Origin: Citrobacter amalonaticus
Lineage (GTDB): Bacteria > Pseudomonadota > Gammaproteobacteria > Enterobacterales > Enterobacteriaceae
Reading direction: 5' to 3'
Assembly: GCF_002918555.1 (NCBI RefSeq)
Contig: NZ_PQMB01000002.1
Span: forward strand, 969,169-1,033,168
Length of the DNA stretch: 64,000 nucleotides
Shown: positions 8,598-18,914 of the stretch, piece by piece
How positions within the stretch are numbered: position 1 is the first letter of the stretch
Layout of the letters: each line of letters begins with the position of its first letter
Notes under the pieces: model-generated
What the model was told of the DNA's origin: nothing
Seen by the model: the letters and a program-made list of their open reading frames with translations, nothing else
The model's database searches: none
Program-made: the position numbers and the translations under genes

Positions 8598-10142
8598 ATG
8601 CAGCCGCAGGATCTCGTCGCTCCCCAGCCCGTCGAATCTGAAGTTATTATCGAAACCCGCGATTTGTCTCGCCTCTATCCCGGCGTAGTGGCATTAGATA
8701 GCGTTAACTATCGGGTCTATCGAAATAAAGTCAACGTCCTGATCGGAGAAAATGGTGCGGGTAAATCCACCATGATGAAAATGCTTGCTGGCGTCGAAAG
8801 CCCCTCCTCTGGTCAAATTTTTCTCGATGGAAAACCTGTTTCACTGAATTCGACACATCAGGCCGAAAAACAGGGCATCAGTATTATTTTTCAGGAATTG
8901 AATTTATTTCCGAATATGAACGTCATGGATAATATTTTCATGGCTAACGAGTTCTTTCAGAAAGGGAAAATCAACGAAAAATATCAATATGCGCTGGCGA
9001 AATCCTTGCTGGAAAGGCTGGAGCTGGATGTCGATCCCTTAACGCCGCTGGAAGAGCTCGGGATCGGCCATCAGCAACTGGTGGAGATCGCCCGCGCCCT
9101 CTCCAAAGATACGCGCGTCTTAATTATGGACGAGCCTACCTCCGCGCTGAGCCAGTCTGAAGTGAAGGTGTTGTTCAACGTGATTGAGCAGCTTAAGCGC
9201 CGGGGCGTCACCATTATCTATATCTCCCACCGTCTGGAAGAGCTTATGGAAATCGGCGACTACATCACCATTTTCCGCGATGGACGATTTATCAGCGAGC
9301 GGCCCGTCAGCGATGCCAGTATTCCGTGGATCATTGAGCAGATGGTCGGCGATAAGAAAAAACATTTTGATTATCAGCCAGCCCCCCAAGGCGACACGAT
9401 CCTCTCCGTTCAGGGACTTACGGCGCTCCATTCCAGCGGCGGCTATAAGCTCAATGACGTGACGTTTAGCCTGTGCAAAGGGGAAGTCATCGGGATCTAC
9501 GGTCTGCTGGGCGCCGGGCGGACAGAGCTGTTCAAAGGTCTGGTTGGGCTGATGCCCTGTCAGAGCGGCACTATTCAGCTCAATGGCGAATGCATTAATA
9601 AAGCCTCTTTCCAGTTACGGCTAAAAAAAGGGCTGGCGCTGGTGCCGGAAGACAGACAGGGCGAAGGCGTCATTCAGATGATGTCGATTCAGGCCAACAT
9701 GACGCTGTCTGACCTCAGTTTGCAGGGCTTTCGTCGGGCCTGGAAATGGCTGAATCCACAAAAAGAACAGGCCAGCGTCAAAGAGATGATTGAAAAGCTT
9801 GCCATCAAGGTGAGCGATCCTGAACTGCCCGTCACCTCACTCAGCGGTGGTAATCAGCAGAAGGTGGTACTGGGTAAAGCGTTAATGACGCAGCCGCAGG
9901 TGGTTTTTCTCGATGAGCCTACCCGCGGCATCGACGTAGGGGCGAAAACCGACGTCTATCACCTTATTGGCAAAATGGCGCAGCAAGGGCTTGCCGTGAT
10001 GTTCTCTTCATCAGAGCTGGATGAAGTGATGGCGCTGGCGGACCGCATTCTGGTGATGGCCGATGGCCGCATCACTGCGGATATCCCCCGCCATGCGGTC
10101 ACCCGCGAGACATTGATCGCGGCTTCTACCCCTCAAGATTAA
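8598..10142 (+). CDS. Sugar ABC transporter ATP-binding protein (RbsA type)
   Basis: 514 residues with two fused ABC domains, as in RbsA/MglA/XylG. Domain 1 has Walker A GENGAGKST (residues 50-58), an ABC signature degenerate at GIGHQQLVEIARA, and Walker B LIMDEPTSALS. Domain 2 has the degenerate P-loop GLLGAGRTE, the canonical signature LSGGNQQK and Walker B FLDEPTRGID. One canonical and one degenerate site per half is normal for this family. It powers import through the permease encoded next. It is cotranscribed with its neighbours (1-base and 17-base gaps). Confidence 0.94.
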   Translation: MQPQDLVAPQPVESEVIIETRDLSRLYPGVVALDSVNYRVYRNKVNVLIGENGAGKSTMMKMLAGVESPSSGQIFLDGKPVSLNSTHQAEKQGISIIFQELNLFPNMNVMDNIFMANEFFQKGKINEKYQYALAKSLLERLELDVDPLTPLEELGIGHQQLVEIARALSKDTRVLIMDEPTSALSQSEVKVLFNVIEQLKRRGVTIIYISHRLEELMEIGDYITIFRDGRFISERPVSDASIPWIIEQMVGDKKKHFDYQPAPQGDTILSVQGLTALHSSGGYKLNDVTFSLCKGEVIGIYGLLGAGRTELFKGLVGLMPCQSGTIQLNGECINKASFQLRLKKGLALVPEDRQGEGVIQMMSIQANMTLSDLSLQGFRRAWKWLNPQKEQASVKEMIEKLAIKVSDPELPVTSLSGGNQQKVVLGKALMTQPQVVFLDEPTRGIDVGAKTDVYHLIGKMAQQGLAVMFSSSELDEVMALADRILVMADGRITADIPRHAVTRETLIAASTPQD

Positions 10143-10159
10143 TCAGGCTGGAATCCATC

Positions 10160-11224
10160 ATGAACCAGAAATATATGATTTATATGTACCTGCTGAAGGC
10201 CAGAACATTTATCGCACTGCTGCTGGTAATCGCATTCTTCAGCGTGATGGTACCGAATTTCCTGACCACATCTAACCTGCTGATCATGACCCAGCACGTG
10301 GCCATCACCGGGTTACTGGCGATTGGCATGACGCTGGTGATCCTGACGGGCGGTATCGATCTCTCCGTCGGCGCGGTTGCCGGTATCTGCGGCATGGTGG
10401 CGGGTGCTCTGCTTACCAACGGCCTGCCGGTCTGGGGCGGCAACATTATCTTCTTTAACGTCCCGGAAGTGATCCTCTGCGTCGCCATTTTCGGCATTCT
10501 CGTCGGATTCGTAAACGGGGCAGTCATCACCCGCTTCGGCGTTGCGCCGTTTATCTGCACCCTCGGCATGATGTATGTCGCCCGGGGCTCCGCCCTGCTG
10601 TTCAACGACGGTAGCACCTATCCCAACCTCAACGGCATGGAGGTGCTGGGTAATACCGGCTTCGCCACCCTGGGATCCGGCACGCTGCTGGGGATTTATC
10701 TGCCTATCTGGTTGATGATCGGCTTCCTGCTGCTGGGTTACTGGATCACCACGAAAACGCCGCTCGGTCGCTATATCTATGCGATTGGCGGGAACGAATC
10801 CGCTGCGCGACTGGCCGGTGTGCCAATCGTAAAAGCGAAAATTTTTGTATACGCCTTCTCCGGACTGTGCGCCGCTTTTGTCGGGCTGATTGTGGCGTCA
10901 CAGCTGCAAACGGCCCACCCGATGACCGGCAACATGTTTGAGATGGATGCCATCGGCGCCACCGTGCTGGGTGGAACCGCGCTGGCCGGTGGTCGCGGAC
11001 GGGTTTCCGGATCCATTATCGGCGCCTTTGTCATCGTCTTCCTGGCCGATGGCATGGTGATGATGGGCGTCAGCGACTTCTGGCAAATGGTCATTAAGGG
11101 CGTGGTAATTGTGACCGCCGTCGTCGTCGACCAGTTCCAGCAAAAGCTGCAAAACAAAGTCATTCTGATGCGTCGCCATGAAGAAAAGCAGGCGGCACCC
11201 TCGGCAAATACCGTATCCAGTTAA
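10160..11224 (+). CDS. Sugar ABC transporter permease (RbsC type)
   Basis: 354 residues, a BPD_transp_2 permease with about ten hydrophobic segments. The family motif GGIDLSVGAVAG is near residues 65-76 and the ATPase-contacting region GGNESAARLAGVP near 209-221. The C-terminus is charged and cytoplasmic. It forms a homodimer with the fused ATPase (8598-10142) and receives substrate from the binding protein (6997-7932). A small hairpin (11240-11256, CGGGCAT/ATGCCCG) separates it from the first dehydrogenase gene. Confidence 0.93.
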   Translation: MNQKYMIYMYLLKARTFIALLLVIAFFSVMVPNFLTTSNLLIMTQHVAITGLLAIGMTLVILTGGIDLSVGAVAGICGMVAGALLTNGLPVWGGNIIFFNVPEVILCVAIFGILVGFVNGAVITRFGVAPFICTLGMMYVARGSALLFNDGSTYPNLNGMEVLGNTGFATLGSGTLLGIYLPIWLMIGFLLLGYWITTKTPLGRYIYAIGGNESAARLAGVPIVKAKIFVYAFSGLCAAFVGLIVASQLQTAHPMTGNMFEMDAIGATVLGGTALAGGRGRVSGSIIGAFVIVFLADGMVMMGVSDFWQMVIKGVVIVTAVVVDQFQQKLQNKVILMRRHEEKQAAPSANTVSS

Positions 11225-11277
11225 ACCACATGATTGTGTCGGGCATCTCATGCCCGGCTTATACAGGGGAAAGAAAT

Positions 11278-12075
11278 ATGCAACGTGATTTTCATGGTAA
11301 GACGGTCGTCATCACCGGTGCATGCCGGGGGATTGGCGCAGGCATCGCCGAACGTTTCGCCCGGGACGGCGCGAATCTGGTGATGGTTTCCAACGCTGAA
11401 CGTGTCCACGAAACGGCGGAACAGCTACGTCAGCGTTATCAGGCGGATATCCTGTCATTGCAGGTGGATGTGACCGATGAGGCGCAGGTGCAATCATTGT
11501 ACGAGCAGGCCGCCGCCCGCTTCGGCACCGTTGATGTCTCCATTCAGAACGCTGGGGTTATCACCATCGATTATTTCGACCGGATGCCAAAAGCAGATTT
11601 TGAAAAGGTTCTCGCCGTCAATACCACGGGCGTATGGCTCTGCTGCCGGGAAGCGGCGAAATATATGGTTAAGCAGAACCAGGGTTGCCTGATTAATACC
11701 TCTTCCGGTCAGGGGCGACAGGGCTTTATCTACACCCCGCATTACGCCGCCAGCAAAATGGGCGTCATTGGCATCACGCAAAGCCTGGCGCATGAACTGG
11801 CGCCGTGGAATATCACGGTCAACGCCTTCTGTCCGGGAATTATCGAAAGTGAAATGTGGGATTACAACGACCGCGTGTGGGGTGAAGTGCTCAGCACCGA
11901 TGAAAAACGCTATGGCAAAGGCGAGCTAATGGCGGAGTGGGTTAAAGGTATTCCTATGAAACGCGCGGGCCAACCTGAGGATGTCGCCGGACTGGTCGCC
12001 TTCCTGGCCTCTGACGATGCGCGTTACCTGACCGGACAAACCATCAATATCGATGGCGGACTGATTATGTCGTAA
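11278..12075 (+). CDS. Short-chain dehydrogenase (sugar/polyol type) 1
   Basis: 265 residues from the ATG at 11278, supported by AGGGGAAAG; an in-frame ATG 48 bases earlier lacks a ribosome site. Classical SDR: NAD(P)-binding TGACRGIG (residues 11-18), NAG in IQNAG, and the catalytic Ser and Tyr-x3-Lys in YAASK. The segment resembles sorbitol/arabinitol dehydrogenases. In this cluster it would oxidise a polyol to a ketose or interconvert an imported sugar before phosphorylation. The substrate is inferred only from context. Confidence 0.85.
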   Translation: MQRDFHGKTVVITGACRGIGAGIAERFARDGANLVMVSNAERVHETAEQLRQRYQADILSLQVDVTDEAQVQSLYEQAAARFGTVDVSIQNAGVITIDYFDRMPKADFEKVLAVNTTGVWLCCREAAKYMVKQNQGCLINTSSGQGRQGFIYTPHYAASKMGVIGITQSLAHELAPWNITVNAFCPGIIESEMWDYNDRVWGEVLSTDEKRYGKGELMAEWVKGIPMKRAGQPEDVAGLVAFLASDDARYLTGQTINIDGGLIMS

Positions 12076-12110
12076 TACCCGCAAGGGTATTTGTGAAGAG
12101 AGTCATCACT

Positions 12111-12896
12111 ATGATTGCAAAAGATTTTGCTCAACAGCTATTCAATTTGCAGGACCGTGTCGCCTTCGTGACCGGCGCAGGCAGCGGTATCGGCCAGACC
12201 ATCGCTTACGCCCTCGCCAGCGCCGGGGCGCGCGTAGTCTGCTTTGATCTGCGTGAAGACGGTGGCCTGAAAGAGACCGTCACTCAAATCGAAGCGATTG
12301 GCGGTCAGGCGGCACTTTATACGGGCGATGTCCGCCAGATTAGCGACCTGCGCGCCGCCGTCGCTCTGGCGAAAGCGCAGTTTGGTCGGCTGGATATCGC
12401 GGTGAACGCCGCCGGTATTGCTAACGCCAACCCGGCGCTGGAAATGGAAAGCGAGCAGTGGCAGCGGGTTATCGATATCAACCTGACGGGCGTGTGGAAT
12501 TCCTGTAAAGCCGAAGCGGAACTGATGCTCCAGTCCGGCGGTGGTTCGATCATTAATATCGCGTCAATGTCGGGAATCATTGTAAACCGCGGCCTTGAAC
12601 AGGCCCATTACAATAGCGCGAAGGCGGGCGTGATCCATCTTTCAAAAAGCCTGGCGATGGAGTGGATTGAGAAAGGGATTCGCGTCAACTCAATCAGTCC
12701 TGGATACACTGCCACGCCGATGAACACCCGCCCGGAGATGGTTCATCAGACACGGGAATTTGAACGTCAGACCCCCATTCAGCGTATGGCAAAAGTGGAG
12801 GAGATGGCAGGTCCGGCGCTGTTCCTGGCAAGCGATGCCGCTTCGTTTTGTACCGGTGTCGACCTCGTTGTCGACGGCGGCTTTATCTGCTGGTAA
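12111..12896 (+). CDS. Short-chain dehydrogenase (sugar/polyol type) 2
   Basis: 261 residues from the ATG at 12111; a GTG at 12093 is an alternative but GAGAG is correctly placed for the ATG. SDR hallmarks are TGAGSGIG (about residues 23-30), NAAG, a Ser in IASMS and YNSAK. It resembles D-arabinitol and D-threitol type dehydrogenases. It is the last gene of the kinase-transporter-dehydrogenase operon and is followed by a strong hairpin. Two different SDRs in one operon suggest two oxidation/reduction steps or two related substrates feeding the same kinase. Confidence 0.85.
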   Translation: MIAKDFAQQLFNLQDRVAFVTGAGSGIGQTIAYALASAGARVVCFDLREDGGLKETVTQIEAIGGQAALYTGDVRQISDLRAAVALAKAQFGRLDIAVNAAGIANANPALEMESEQWQRVIDINLTGVWNSCKAEAELMLQSGGGSIINIASMSGIIVNRGLEQAHYNSAKAGVIHLSKSLAMEWIEKGIRVNSISPGYTATPMNTRPEMVHQTREFERQTPIQRMAKVEEMAGPALFLASDAASFCTGVDLVVDGGFICW

Positions 12897-12900
12897 ACAG

Positions 12901-12936
12901 GCGTCACCCGCAGCCGTAGCTGACTGCGGGTGACGC
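12901..12936. terminator. Bidirectional hairpin between the sugar operon and betT
   Basis: Perfect 13-bp stem (GCGTCACCCGCAG with its complement, 10-base loop) between convergent genes. The T-run is weak on both sides. Confidence 0.75.
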
Positions 12937-12946
12937 GATAAAGAGC

Positions 12947-14980
12947 CTACATTCCCGGGAACAGCACCCCGTTACCCGGCGCTTCGCGATCCAGATGGAT
13001 AAAGTTCAGATGACGCTCGTACTGATCGAGAATATCGGTGATCACCTGCTCCTTGCTGTAATCCATCAGATCGTTACCCTGGCTCCCCTCCAGCAGGAAG
13101 GTTTCCAGCCGGTAATAGGTCGATTTCCCGCTGCGGGCGCGATACGTGAAGCCCGGTATCGCATACTGCTGCGGCCAGATTTGGTAGATGAAGTTCCGCT
13201 CATCCCCCATATGCACCAGTAGATCGAGGTGACCGAGGCTTTCCCCCTCTTCCGGCGGCTGGCTTTTTAGCTCGACACTGGCGCCACGCAGTGTTAACTC
13301 CTGCGCCACCTCCTCCATCGCCGGGAAGCAAACCGTCTCCATCATCTTGCGGGTGTAGCGCGTGCCGGGATAGTTCATCAATCGCGACAAGCGTTTTTTC
13401 CAGCTCAGCCGGTCCTGTACGCCCATCGGACGTGGCGCGGTCTGACGACTGGCGCTTTCCCGGCGGTAATCCTCCACCTTCAGCGATTTATACAGCCCGG
13501 CCATAACGAAGAAGATCACAAAACTGAACGGCAGCCCCATGATCACCGTGGTGTTCTGCAATGCAGAAATACCGTTAGTCATCAGCATTCCCAGCGTCAG
13601 CAGACCAATTGCCACCGACCAGAATACGCGCAGCCAGGCGGGTGCATCGCTGTTGATGTCTTTCAGCTTTGAGGTGAAATTCCCCAGCACCAGCGCCCCG
13701 GAATCGGCAGACGTCACATAAAACAGCAGACCGGTGATGGTGGCAACCGAGGCGCTAAAGGTGAATGCCGGATACTGCGCCAGCAGGCTGTAGAATCCAC
13801 GCTCAGGGTGCGCCATCGCCTCCTGGGCAAAACCGGCATCGCCGTGAATGATTTCGTACAGCGCGCTGTTGCCAAATACCGACAGCCACAGCAGGGTGAA
13901 GGTGAACGGGATAATCAGCGTGCCGAAAACAAACTGTCGGATGGTACGCCCGCGCGAAATGCGCGCCAGGAACAGACCAACAAACGGCGACCACGCCACC
14001 CACCATGCCCAGAAGAACAGCGTCCAGTTGTTCATCCACTCGACAGGGCGATCAAAGGCGAAACTGTTCAGCGTCATCCCCATAAAGCGATTCACATAAT
14101 CGCCGACGTTTAAAACCAGCGCATTCAGCAGAAATGAGGTGTCGCCCATAAACAGGACAAAGAGGATCAACCCCAGCGCCAGCAGCACGTTAAGCTCCGA
14201 CAGCACGCGGATCCCTTTGTCGACGCCGGAGGTCACGGAAATCGTGGCAATCACAACCGACAGCACAATCAGCGCCGCTTTCGCCGCCATTGAATCCGGA
14301 ATATCAAACAGAACGCTCAAGCCGTAATTCAGCTGTACCACGCCAATCCCCAGGGTGGTGGCGATACCGAAGATGGTGCCGATCACCGCCGCAATATCCA
14401 CGCTGTGACCGATTGGTCCATTAATGCGCTTACCGAAGATGGGATAAAGCGCCGAACGGATGGTCAGCGGCAGGTTATAGCGATAGCTAAAGTAGCCCAG
14501 CGCCATCCCCATCAGCGCATACATCGACCAGCCGGTCAGACCGTAGTGAAATAGCGTCCAGACCATCGACTGGCGCGCCGCTTCAATGGTCTGCCTTGCC
14601 CCTTCCGGCGGCTGCATATACTGGGTAACGGGTTCCGCCACCGAGAAAAACATCAGGTCGATACCAATCCCGGCGGCAAACAACATGGCCGCCCAGCTTA
14701 ACAAGCTAAACTCCGGTTTCGATTGCTCCGGCCCCAGTTTCACCGAGCCAAAACGCGAACAGGCAATGAAGACCACAAAGACAATATACAGCGTTGCCGC
14801 CAGCAGGTAGTACCAGCCAAACGTTCTGGAGACCCCGTTCAGCGTACGCCCGATCCAGACAGCGGAAAAATCACTAAAGAAAATGGTGGTCAGGGAAAAC
14901 AACAAAATCAGCCCGGCGGAAGTGTAAAAAACCACCGGATTGATTTTGTCCTTTTCTCTGCTCTGGGCAAGGTCTGCCAT
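12947..14980 (-). CDS. betT: BetT, high-affinity choline transporter
   Basis: 677 residues, BCCT family, 12 transmembrane segments. The conserved GIGIDLMFF and the Trp-rich segment WTLFFWAWWVAWSP (substrate path) are present. A long cytoplasmic C-terminal tail of about 150 residues follows the last helix, as in E. coli BetT, where it modulates osmotic activation. It imports choline with a proton for conversion to glycine betaine. It is divergent from betIBA with a 127-bp shared regulatory region. Confidence 0.96.
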   Translation of the reverse strand: MADLAQSREKDKINPVVFYTSAGLILLFSLTTIFFSDFSAVWIGRTLNGVSRTFGWYYLLAATLYIVFVVFIACSRFGSVKLGPEQSKPEFSLLSWAAMLFAAGIGIDLMFFSVAEPVTQYMQPPEGARQTIEAARQSMVWTLFHYGLTGWSMYALMGMALGYFSYRYNLPLTIRSALYPIFGKRINGPIGHSVDIAAVIGTIFGIATTLGIGVVQLNYGLSVLFDIPDSMAAKAALIVLSVVIATISVTSGVDKGIRVLSELNVLLALGLILFVLFMGDTSFLLNALVLNVGDYVNRFMGMTLNSFAFDRPVEWMNNWTLFFWAWWVAWSPFVGLFLARISRGRTIRQFVFGTLIIPFTFTLLWLSVFGNSALYEIIHGDAGFAQEAMAHPERGFYSLLAQYPAFTFSASVATITGLLFYVTSADSGALVLGNFTSKLKDINSDAPAWLRVFWSVAIGLLTLGMLMTNGISALQNTTVIMGLPFSFVIFFVMAGLYKSLKVEDYRRESASRQTAPRPMGVQDRLSWKKRLSRLMNYPGTRYTRKMMETVCFPAMEEVAQELTLRGASVELKSQPPEEGESLGHLDLLVHMGDERNFIYQIWPQQYAIPGFTYRARSGKSTYYRLETFLLEGSQGNDLMDYSKEQVITDILDQYERHLNFIHLDREAPGNGVLFPGM

Positions 14981-15045
14981 CCCGTATCCTCACTTTTATT
15001 GCAACTATTTAAAATCAAATTCGCAACAATTAAGACACATTTTAT

Positions 15046-15059
15046 ATTGAACGTCCAAT
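15046..15059. promoter_or_regulatory. BetI operator in the betT-betI intergenic region
   Basis: ATTGAACGTCCAAT is a near-perfect palindrome in the centre of the shared divergent promoter region, in the position and with the form of the known BetI binding sites. BetI represses both directions and is released by choline. Confidence 0.7.
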
Positions 15060-15107
15060 CAAAAACCGCTTTAATGGTTTAACAAAACTGATGAGTGGAG
15101 TCCCAAA

Positions 15108-15701
15108 ATGCCCAAGCTGGGGATGCAGCCAATACGGCAAAGGCAGTTAATTGACGCAACGCTGGAGGCCATTAATGAGGTTGGGATGCACGATGCGACG
15201 ATTGCGCAAATCGCCCGCCGGGCTGGCGTATCGACCGGCATTATCAGCCATTACTTTAAGGATAAGAATGGATTGCTGGAGGCCACGATGCGCGACATCA
15301 CCAGCCAGCTTCGTCACGCCGTATTGCATCGACTCAACGCCCTGCCGGGCGCTCGCGCCGGGCTGCGGCTGCGCGCCATCGTGGCGGGAAATTTTGATGA
15401 CAGCCAGATTAGCCACGCCGCGATGAAAGCCTGGCTGGCCTTCTGGGCGAGCAGCATGCATCAGCCGATGCTGTACCGGCTCCAGCAGGTCGCCAGCAAA
15501 CGACTGCTGTCCAACATCGTGTATGAGTTCAAACGCGAGCTTCCGCGCGAGCAGGCGCAGCAGGCTGGCTACGGCTTAGCCGCATTAATTGACGGGCTTT
15601 GGCTGCGCGCCGCCCTGAGCGGAAAGCCGTTTAATTTGAGCCTGGCCCAGGCGCTGACCACCCACTTCATCAGTCAGCATTTGCCGCAAGCCACTGACTA
15701 A
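15108..15701 (+). CDS. betI: BetI, choline-responsive TetR-type repressor
   Basis: 197 residues, the E. coli length is 195. The TetR helix-turn-helix is [21 protein letters not shown] (about residues 25-45, identical in pattern to BetI). The C-terminal ligand domain contains the Trp-rich stretch [10 protein letters not shown], which forms the choline pocket in BetI homologues. First gene of betIBA; 13 bases separate it from betB. Confidence 0.96.
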   Translation: MPKLGMQPIRQRQLIDATLEAINEVGMHDATIAQIARRAGVSTGIISHYFKDKNGLLEATMRDITSQLRHAVLHRLNALPGARAGLRLRAIVAGNFDDSQISHAAMKAWLAFWASSMHQPMLYRLQQVASKRLLSNIVYEFKRELPREQAQQAGYGLAALIDGLWLRAALSGKPFNLSLAQALTTHFISQHLPQATD

Positions 15702-15714
15702 CCGAGGAGGACGC

Positions 15715-17187
15715 ATGTCCCGAATGGCAGAACAACAGCTCTATATTGACGGCGGATATACCGCCGCCACCAGCGGTCGCACCTTCGAGACGATCAACCC
15801 CGCCACAGGAGAAGTGCTGGCAACCGTGCAGGCCGCCGGTCGCGAAGATGTCGACCTGGCGGTAAAAAGCGCCCGACGCGGACAGAAAATCTGGGGGGCC
15901 ATGACGGCGATGGAACGCTCACGCATTCTGCGCCGGGCGGTGGATATTCTGCGTGAGCGAAATGACGAGCTGGCAAGACTGGAGACGCTCGACACCGGGA
16001 AACCCTTCAGCGAAACCGCCAGCGTGGATATCGTTACCGGCGCGGACGTACTTGAATACTATGCGGGTCTGATCCCGGCGCTGGAAGGCAGTCAAATCCC
16101 GCTGCGTGAAACGTCCTTTGTCTACACCCGCCGCGAACCGTTAGGCGTGGTGGCTGGCATTGGCGCGTGGAACTACCCGATACAAATAGCGCTGTGGAAA
16201 TCGGCACCCGCGCTGGCGGCGGGTAACGCAATGATCTTCAAACCCAGCGAAGTCACCCCGCTTACCGCGCTTAAACTGGCGGAAATCTACAGCGAAGCCG
16301 GATTACCGGACGGCGTTTTTAACGTACTGCCCGGCATGGGCGCTGAAACCGGACAGTTCCTGACCGAACACCCGGATATCGCCAAAGTCTCTTTTACCGG
16401 CGGCGTCACCAGCGGCAAAAAAGTGATGGCTAACTCAGCGGCCTCTTCACTGAAAGAGGTGACGATGGAGCTGGGCGGTAAATCACCGCTGATTATTTGT
16501 GAAGATGCCAATCTCAACCTTGCGGCAGACATTGCCATGATGGCGAATTTCTTTAGCTCGGGTCAGGTCTGTACCAATGGCACCCGCGTATTCGTTCCGG
16601 CGCGAATGAAAAGCGCGTTTGAACAGGCCATTCTCGCCCGTGTCGCACGCATCCGGCCAGGCGATCTGTTTGACTCAGCCACTAACTTCGGCCCGCTGGT
16701 CAGCTTCCCGCATCGCGAGAATGTTCTGCGCTATATCGAAACCGGTAAAAAAGAGGGGGCAACGCTGCTTTGCGGCGGTGACGTGCTCAAAGGCGGCGAC
16801 GTTGAGCATGGCGCCTGGGTTGCCCCCACTGTTTTCACCGACTGTCGCGACGAAATGACCATCGTGCGCGAAGAGATCTTTGGGCCGGTAATGTCGATTC
16901 TGACTTACGAGAGTGAGGAAGAGGCGATCCGTCGCGCTAACAATACCGATTACGGTCTGGCTGCCGGAGTGGTGACTCAGGATCTGAACCGGGCACACCG
17001 CCTTATCCACCAGCTTGAAGCCGGGATCGGCTGGATCAACACCTGGGGCGAATCCCCTGCCGGGATGCCAGTTGGCGGCTACAAACACTCCGGGGTCGGG
17101 CGCGAAAACGGCGTGATGACGCTCCAGAGCTACACCCAGGTAAAATCCATCCAGGTTGAGATGGGTCAGTTCCAGTCTCTTTTTTAA
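15715..17187 (+). CDS. betB: BetB, betaine aldehyde dehydrogenase
   Basis: 490 residues, NAD-dependent aldehyde dehydrogenase that makes glycine betaine from betaine aldehyde. Catalytic Glu in MELGGKSP (about residue 252) and catalytic Cys in [11 protein letters not shown] (about 286) are present. The ATG at 15715 is preceded by GAGGAGG. Middle gene of betIBA; its stop is 13 bases before the betA start. Confidence 0.97.
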   Translation: MSRMAEQQLYIDGGYTAATSGRTFETINPATGEVLATVQAAGREDVDLAVKSARRGQKIWGAMTAMERSRILRRAVDILRERNDELARLETLDTGKPFSETASVDIVTGADVLEYYAGLIPALEGSQIPLRETSFVYTRREPLGVVAGIGAWNYPIQIALWKSAPALAAGNAMIFKPSEVTPLTALKLAEIYSEAGLPDGVFNVLPGMGAETGQFLTEHPDIAKVSFTGGVTSGKKVMANSAASSLKEVTMELGGKSPLIICEDANLNLAADIAMMANFFSSGQVCTNGTRVFVPARMKSAFEQAILARVARIRPGDLFDSATNFGPLVSFPHRENVLRYIETGKKEGATLLCGGDVLKGGDVEHGAWVAPTVFTDCRDEMTIVREEIFGPVMSILTYESEEEAIRRANNTDYGLAAGVVTQDLNRAHRLIHQLEAGIGWINTWGESPAGMPVGGYKHSGVGRENGVMTLQSYTQVKSIQVEMGQFQSLF

Positions 17188-17200
17188 CCGGGAGGTTTAT

Positions 17201-18877
17201 TTGCATTTTGACTACATCATCATTGGTGCCGGTTCTGCCGGCAACGTACTGGCGACACGATTAACCGAAGACAGCGATACCACCGTCCTGCTGCTGGAAG
17301 CGGGCGGCCCGGATTATCGCGCCGATTTCCGCACCCAGATGCCCGCTGCGCTGGCGTTCCCGTTGCAGGGAAAACGCTATAACTGGGCTTATGAAACGGA
17401 ACCAGAACCCCATATGAACTATCGCCGCATGGAGTGCGGTCGCGGGAAAGGTCTGGGCGGATCCTCGCTAATTAACGGCATGTGTTATATCCGCGGCAAC
17501 GCCATGGATCTCGATAACTGGGCGAAAGAGCCGGGTCTTGAACACTGGAGTTATCTCAACTGCCTGCCCTACTACCGCAAGGCAGAAACTCGCGATATCG
17601 GGGCAAATGACTACCACGGCGGCGAAGGCCCGGTGAGCGTTACCACGCCAAAACACAATAACAATCCGCTGTTTCATGCGATGGTGGACGCTGGCGTGCA
17701 GGCGGGGTATCCGCGAACAGACGATCTCAACGGCTATCAGCAGGAAGGGTTTGGCCCGATGGACAGAACCGTCACGCCGCAGGGACGCCGCGCCAGCACC
17801 GCACGCGGCTATCTCGATCAGGCGAAGAAACGCCCGAATCTGACGATCGTCACTCACGCCCTGACCGACCACATTATCTTTGACGGTAAAAAAGCGATCG
17901 GCGTGGAGTGGCTGGAAGGCGACAGCACCATTGCGACGCGAGCGTTCGCCCGCAAAGAAGTGCTGCTCTGCGCCGGGGCGATTGCCTCTCCGCAGATCCT
18001 GCAACGCTCCGGGGTGGGCGATGCGGCATTGCTGAAAGCCTTCGATATCCCGCTGGTACACGATCTGCCGGGCGTGGGGGAAAATTTGCAGGATCACCTG
18101 GAAATGTATTTGCAATACGAGTGCAAAGAACCCGTGTCGCTCTACCCTGCCCTGCAGTGGTGGAATCAGCCGAAGATTGGCGCCGAATGGCTGTTCGGCG
18201 GAACGGGCGTCGGAGCAAGCAACCATTTCGAAGCGGGAGGATTTATCCGCAGCCGCGAAGAGTTTGCCTGGCCGAATATTCAGTACCACTTCCTGCCGGT
18301 GGCGATTAACTATAACGGTTCTAACGCGGTGAAAGAGCACGGTTTCCAGTGCCACGTGGGTTCGATGCGTTCACCCAGCCGCGGCTATGTGCATCTGAAA
18401 TCCCGCGATCCGCGCGAGCATCCGGCGATTCTGTTTAACTACATGTCCACAGAGCAGGACTGGCAGGAGTTCCGCGATGCCATTCGCATCACCCGGGAAA
18501 TCATGAATCAGCCAGCGCTGGATAAATATCGCGGGCGGGAAATCAGCCCGGGCATTGACTGCCAGAGCGACGAACAGCTCGACGCCTTTGTGCGCGACCA
18601 TGCCGAGACGGCGTTCCATCCCTGTGGGACCTGCAAAATGGGTTATGACGAAATGGCGGTGGTCGATGGTGAAGGACGAGTCCACGGCGTGGAAAACCTG
18701 CGCGTGGTGGATGCGTCCGTCATGCCGCAAATCATCACCGGTAACCTGAATGCCACCACGATAATGATTGGCGAGAAAATTGCCGATGCGATCCGTGGCC
18801 GCGAACCGTTAGCCAAAAGCCCCGCTCGCTACTACGTGGCGGGCAACGCGCCGGTTCGCCAGGCACCACAACGCTAA
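17201..18877 (+). CDS. betA: BetA, choline dehydrogenase
   Basis: 558 residues (E. coli 556) from a TTG at 17201, with GGGAGG 5 bases upstream. The longer frame beginning at 17156 would overlap betB and adds residues not found in BetA, so the TTG is chosen. FAD-binding motif IIGAGSAGN is at the N-terminus, GMC signatures [14 protein letters not shown] and [13 protein letters not shown] follow, and the catalytic His is in [11 protein letters not shown]. It is a membrane-associated enzyme oxidising choline to betaine aldehyde. Last gene of betIBA. Confidence 0.96.
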   Translation: MHFDYIIIGAGSAGNVLATRLTEDSDTTVLLLEAGGPDYRADFRTQMPAALAFPLQGKRYNWAYETEPEPHMNYRRMECGRGKGLGGSSLINGMCYIRGNAMDLDNWAKEPGLEHWSYLNCLPYYRKAETRDIGANDYHGGEGPVSVTTPKHNNNPLFHAMVDAGVQAGYPRTDDLNGYQQEGFGPMDRTVTPQGRRASTARGYLDQAKKRPNLTIVTHALTDHIIFDGKKAIGVEWLEGDSTIATRAFARKEVLLCAGAIASPQILQRSGVGDAALLKAFDIPLVHDLPGVGENLQDHLEMYLQYECKEPVSLYPALQWWNQPKIGAEWLFGGTGVGASNHFEAGGFIRSREEFAWPNIQYHFLPVAINYNGSNAVKEHGFQCHVGSMRSPSRGYVHLKSRDPREHPAILFNYMSTEQDWQEFRDAIRITREIMNQPALDKYRGREISPGIDCQSDEQLDAFVRDHAETAFHPCGTCKMGYDEMAVVDGEGRVHGVENLRVVDASVMPQIITGNLNATTIMIGEKIADAIRGREPLAKSPARYYVAGNAPVRQAPQR

Positions 18878-18884
18878 AACAGCA

Positions 18885-18908
18885 CTCCGCTCTGGATGCA
18901 GAGCGGAG
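18885..18908. terminator. Bidirectional terminator between betA and a convergent GNAT gene
   Basis: Perfect 10-bp stem CTCCGCTCTG/CAGAGCGGAG with loop GATG. Confidence 0.75.
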
Positions 18909-18914
18909 ACTGCC

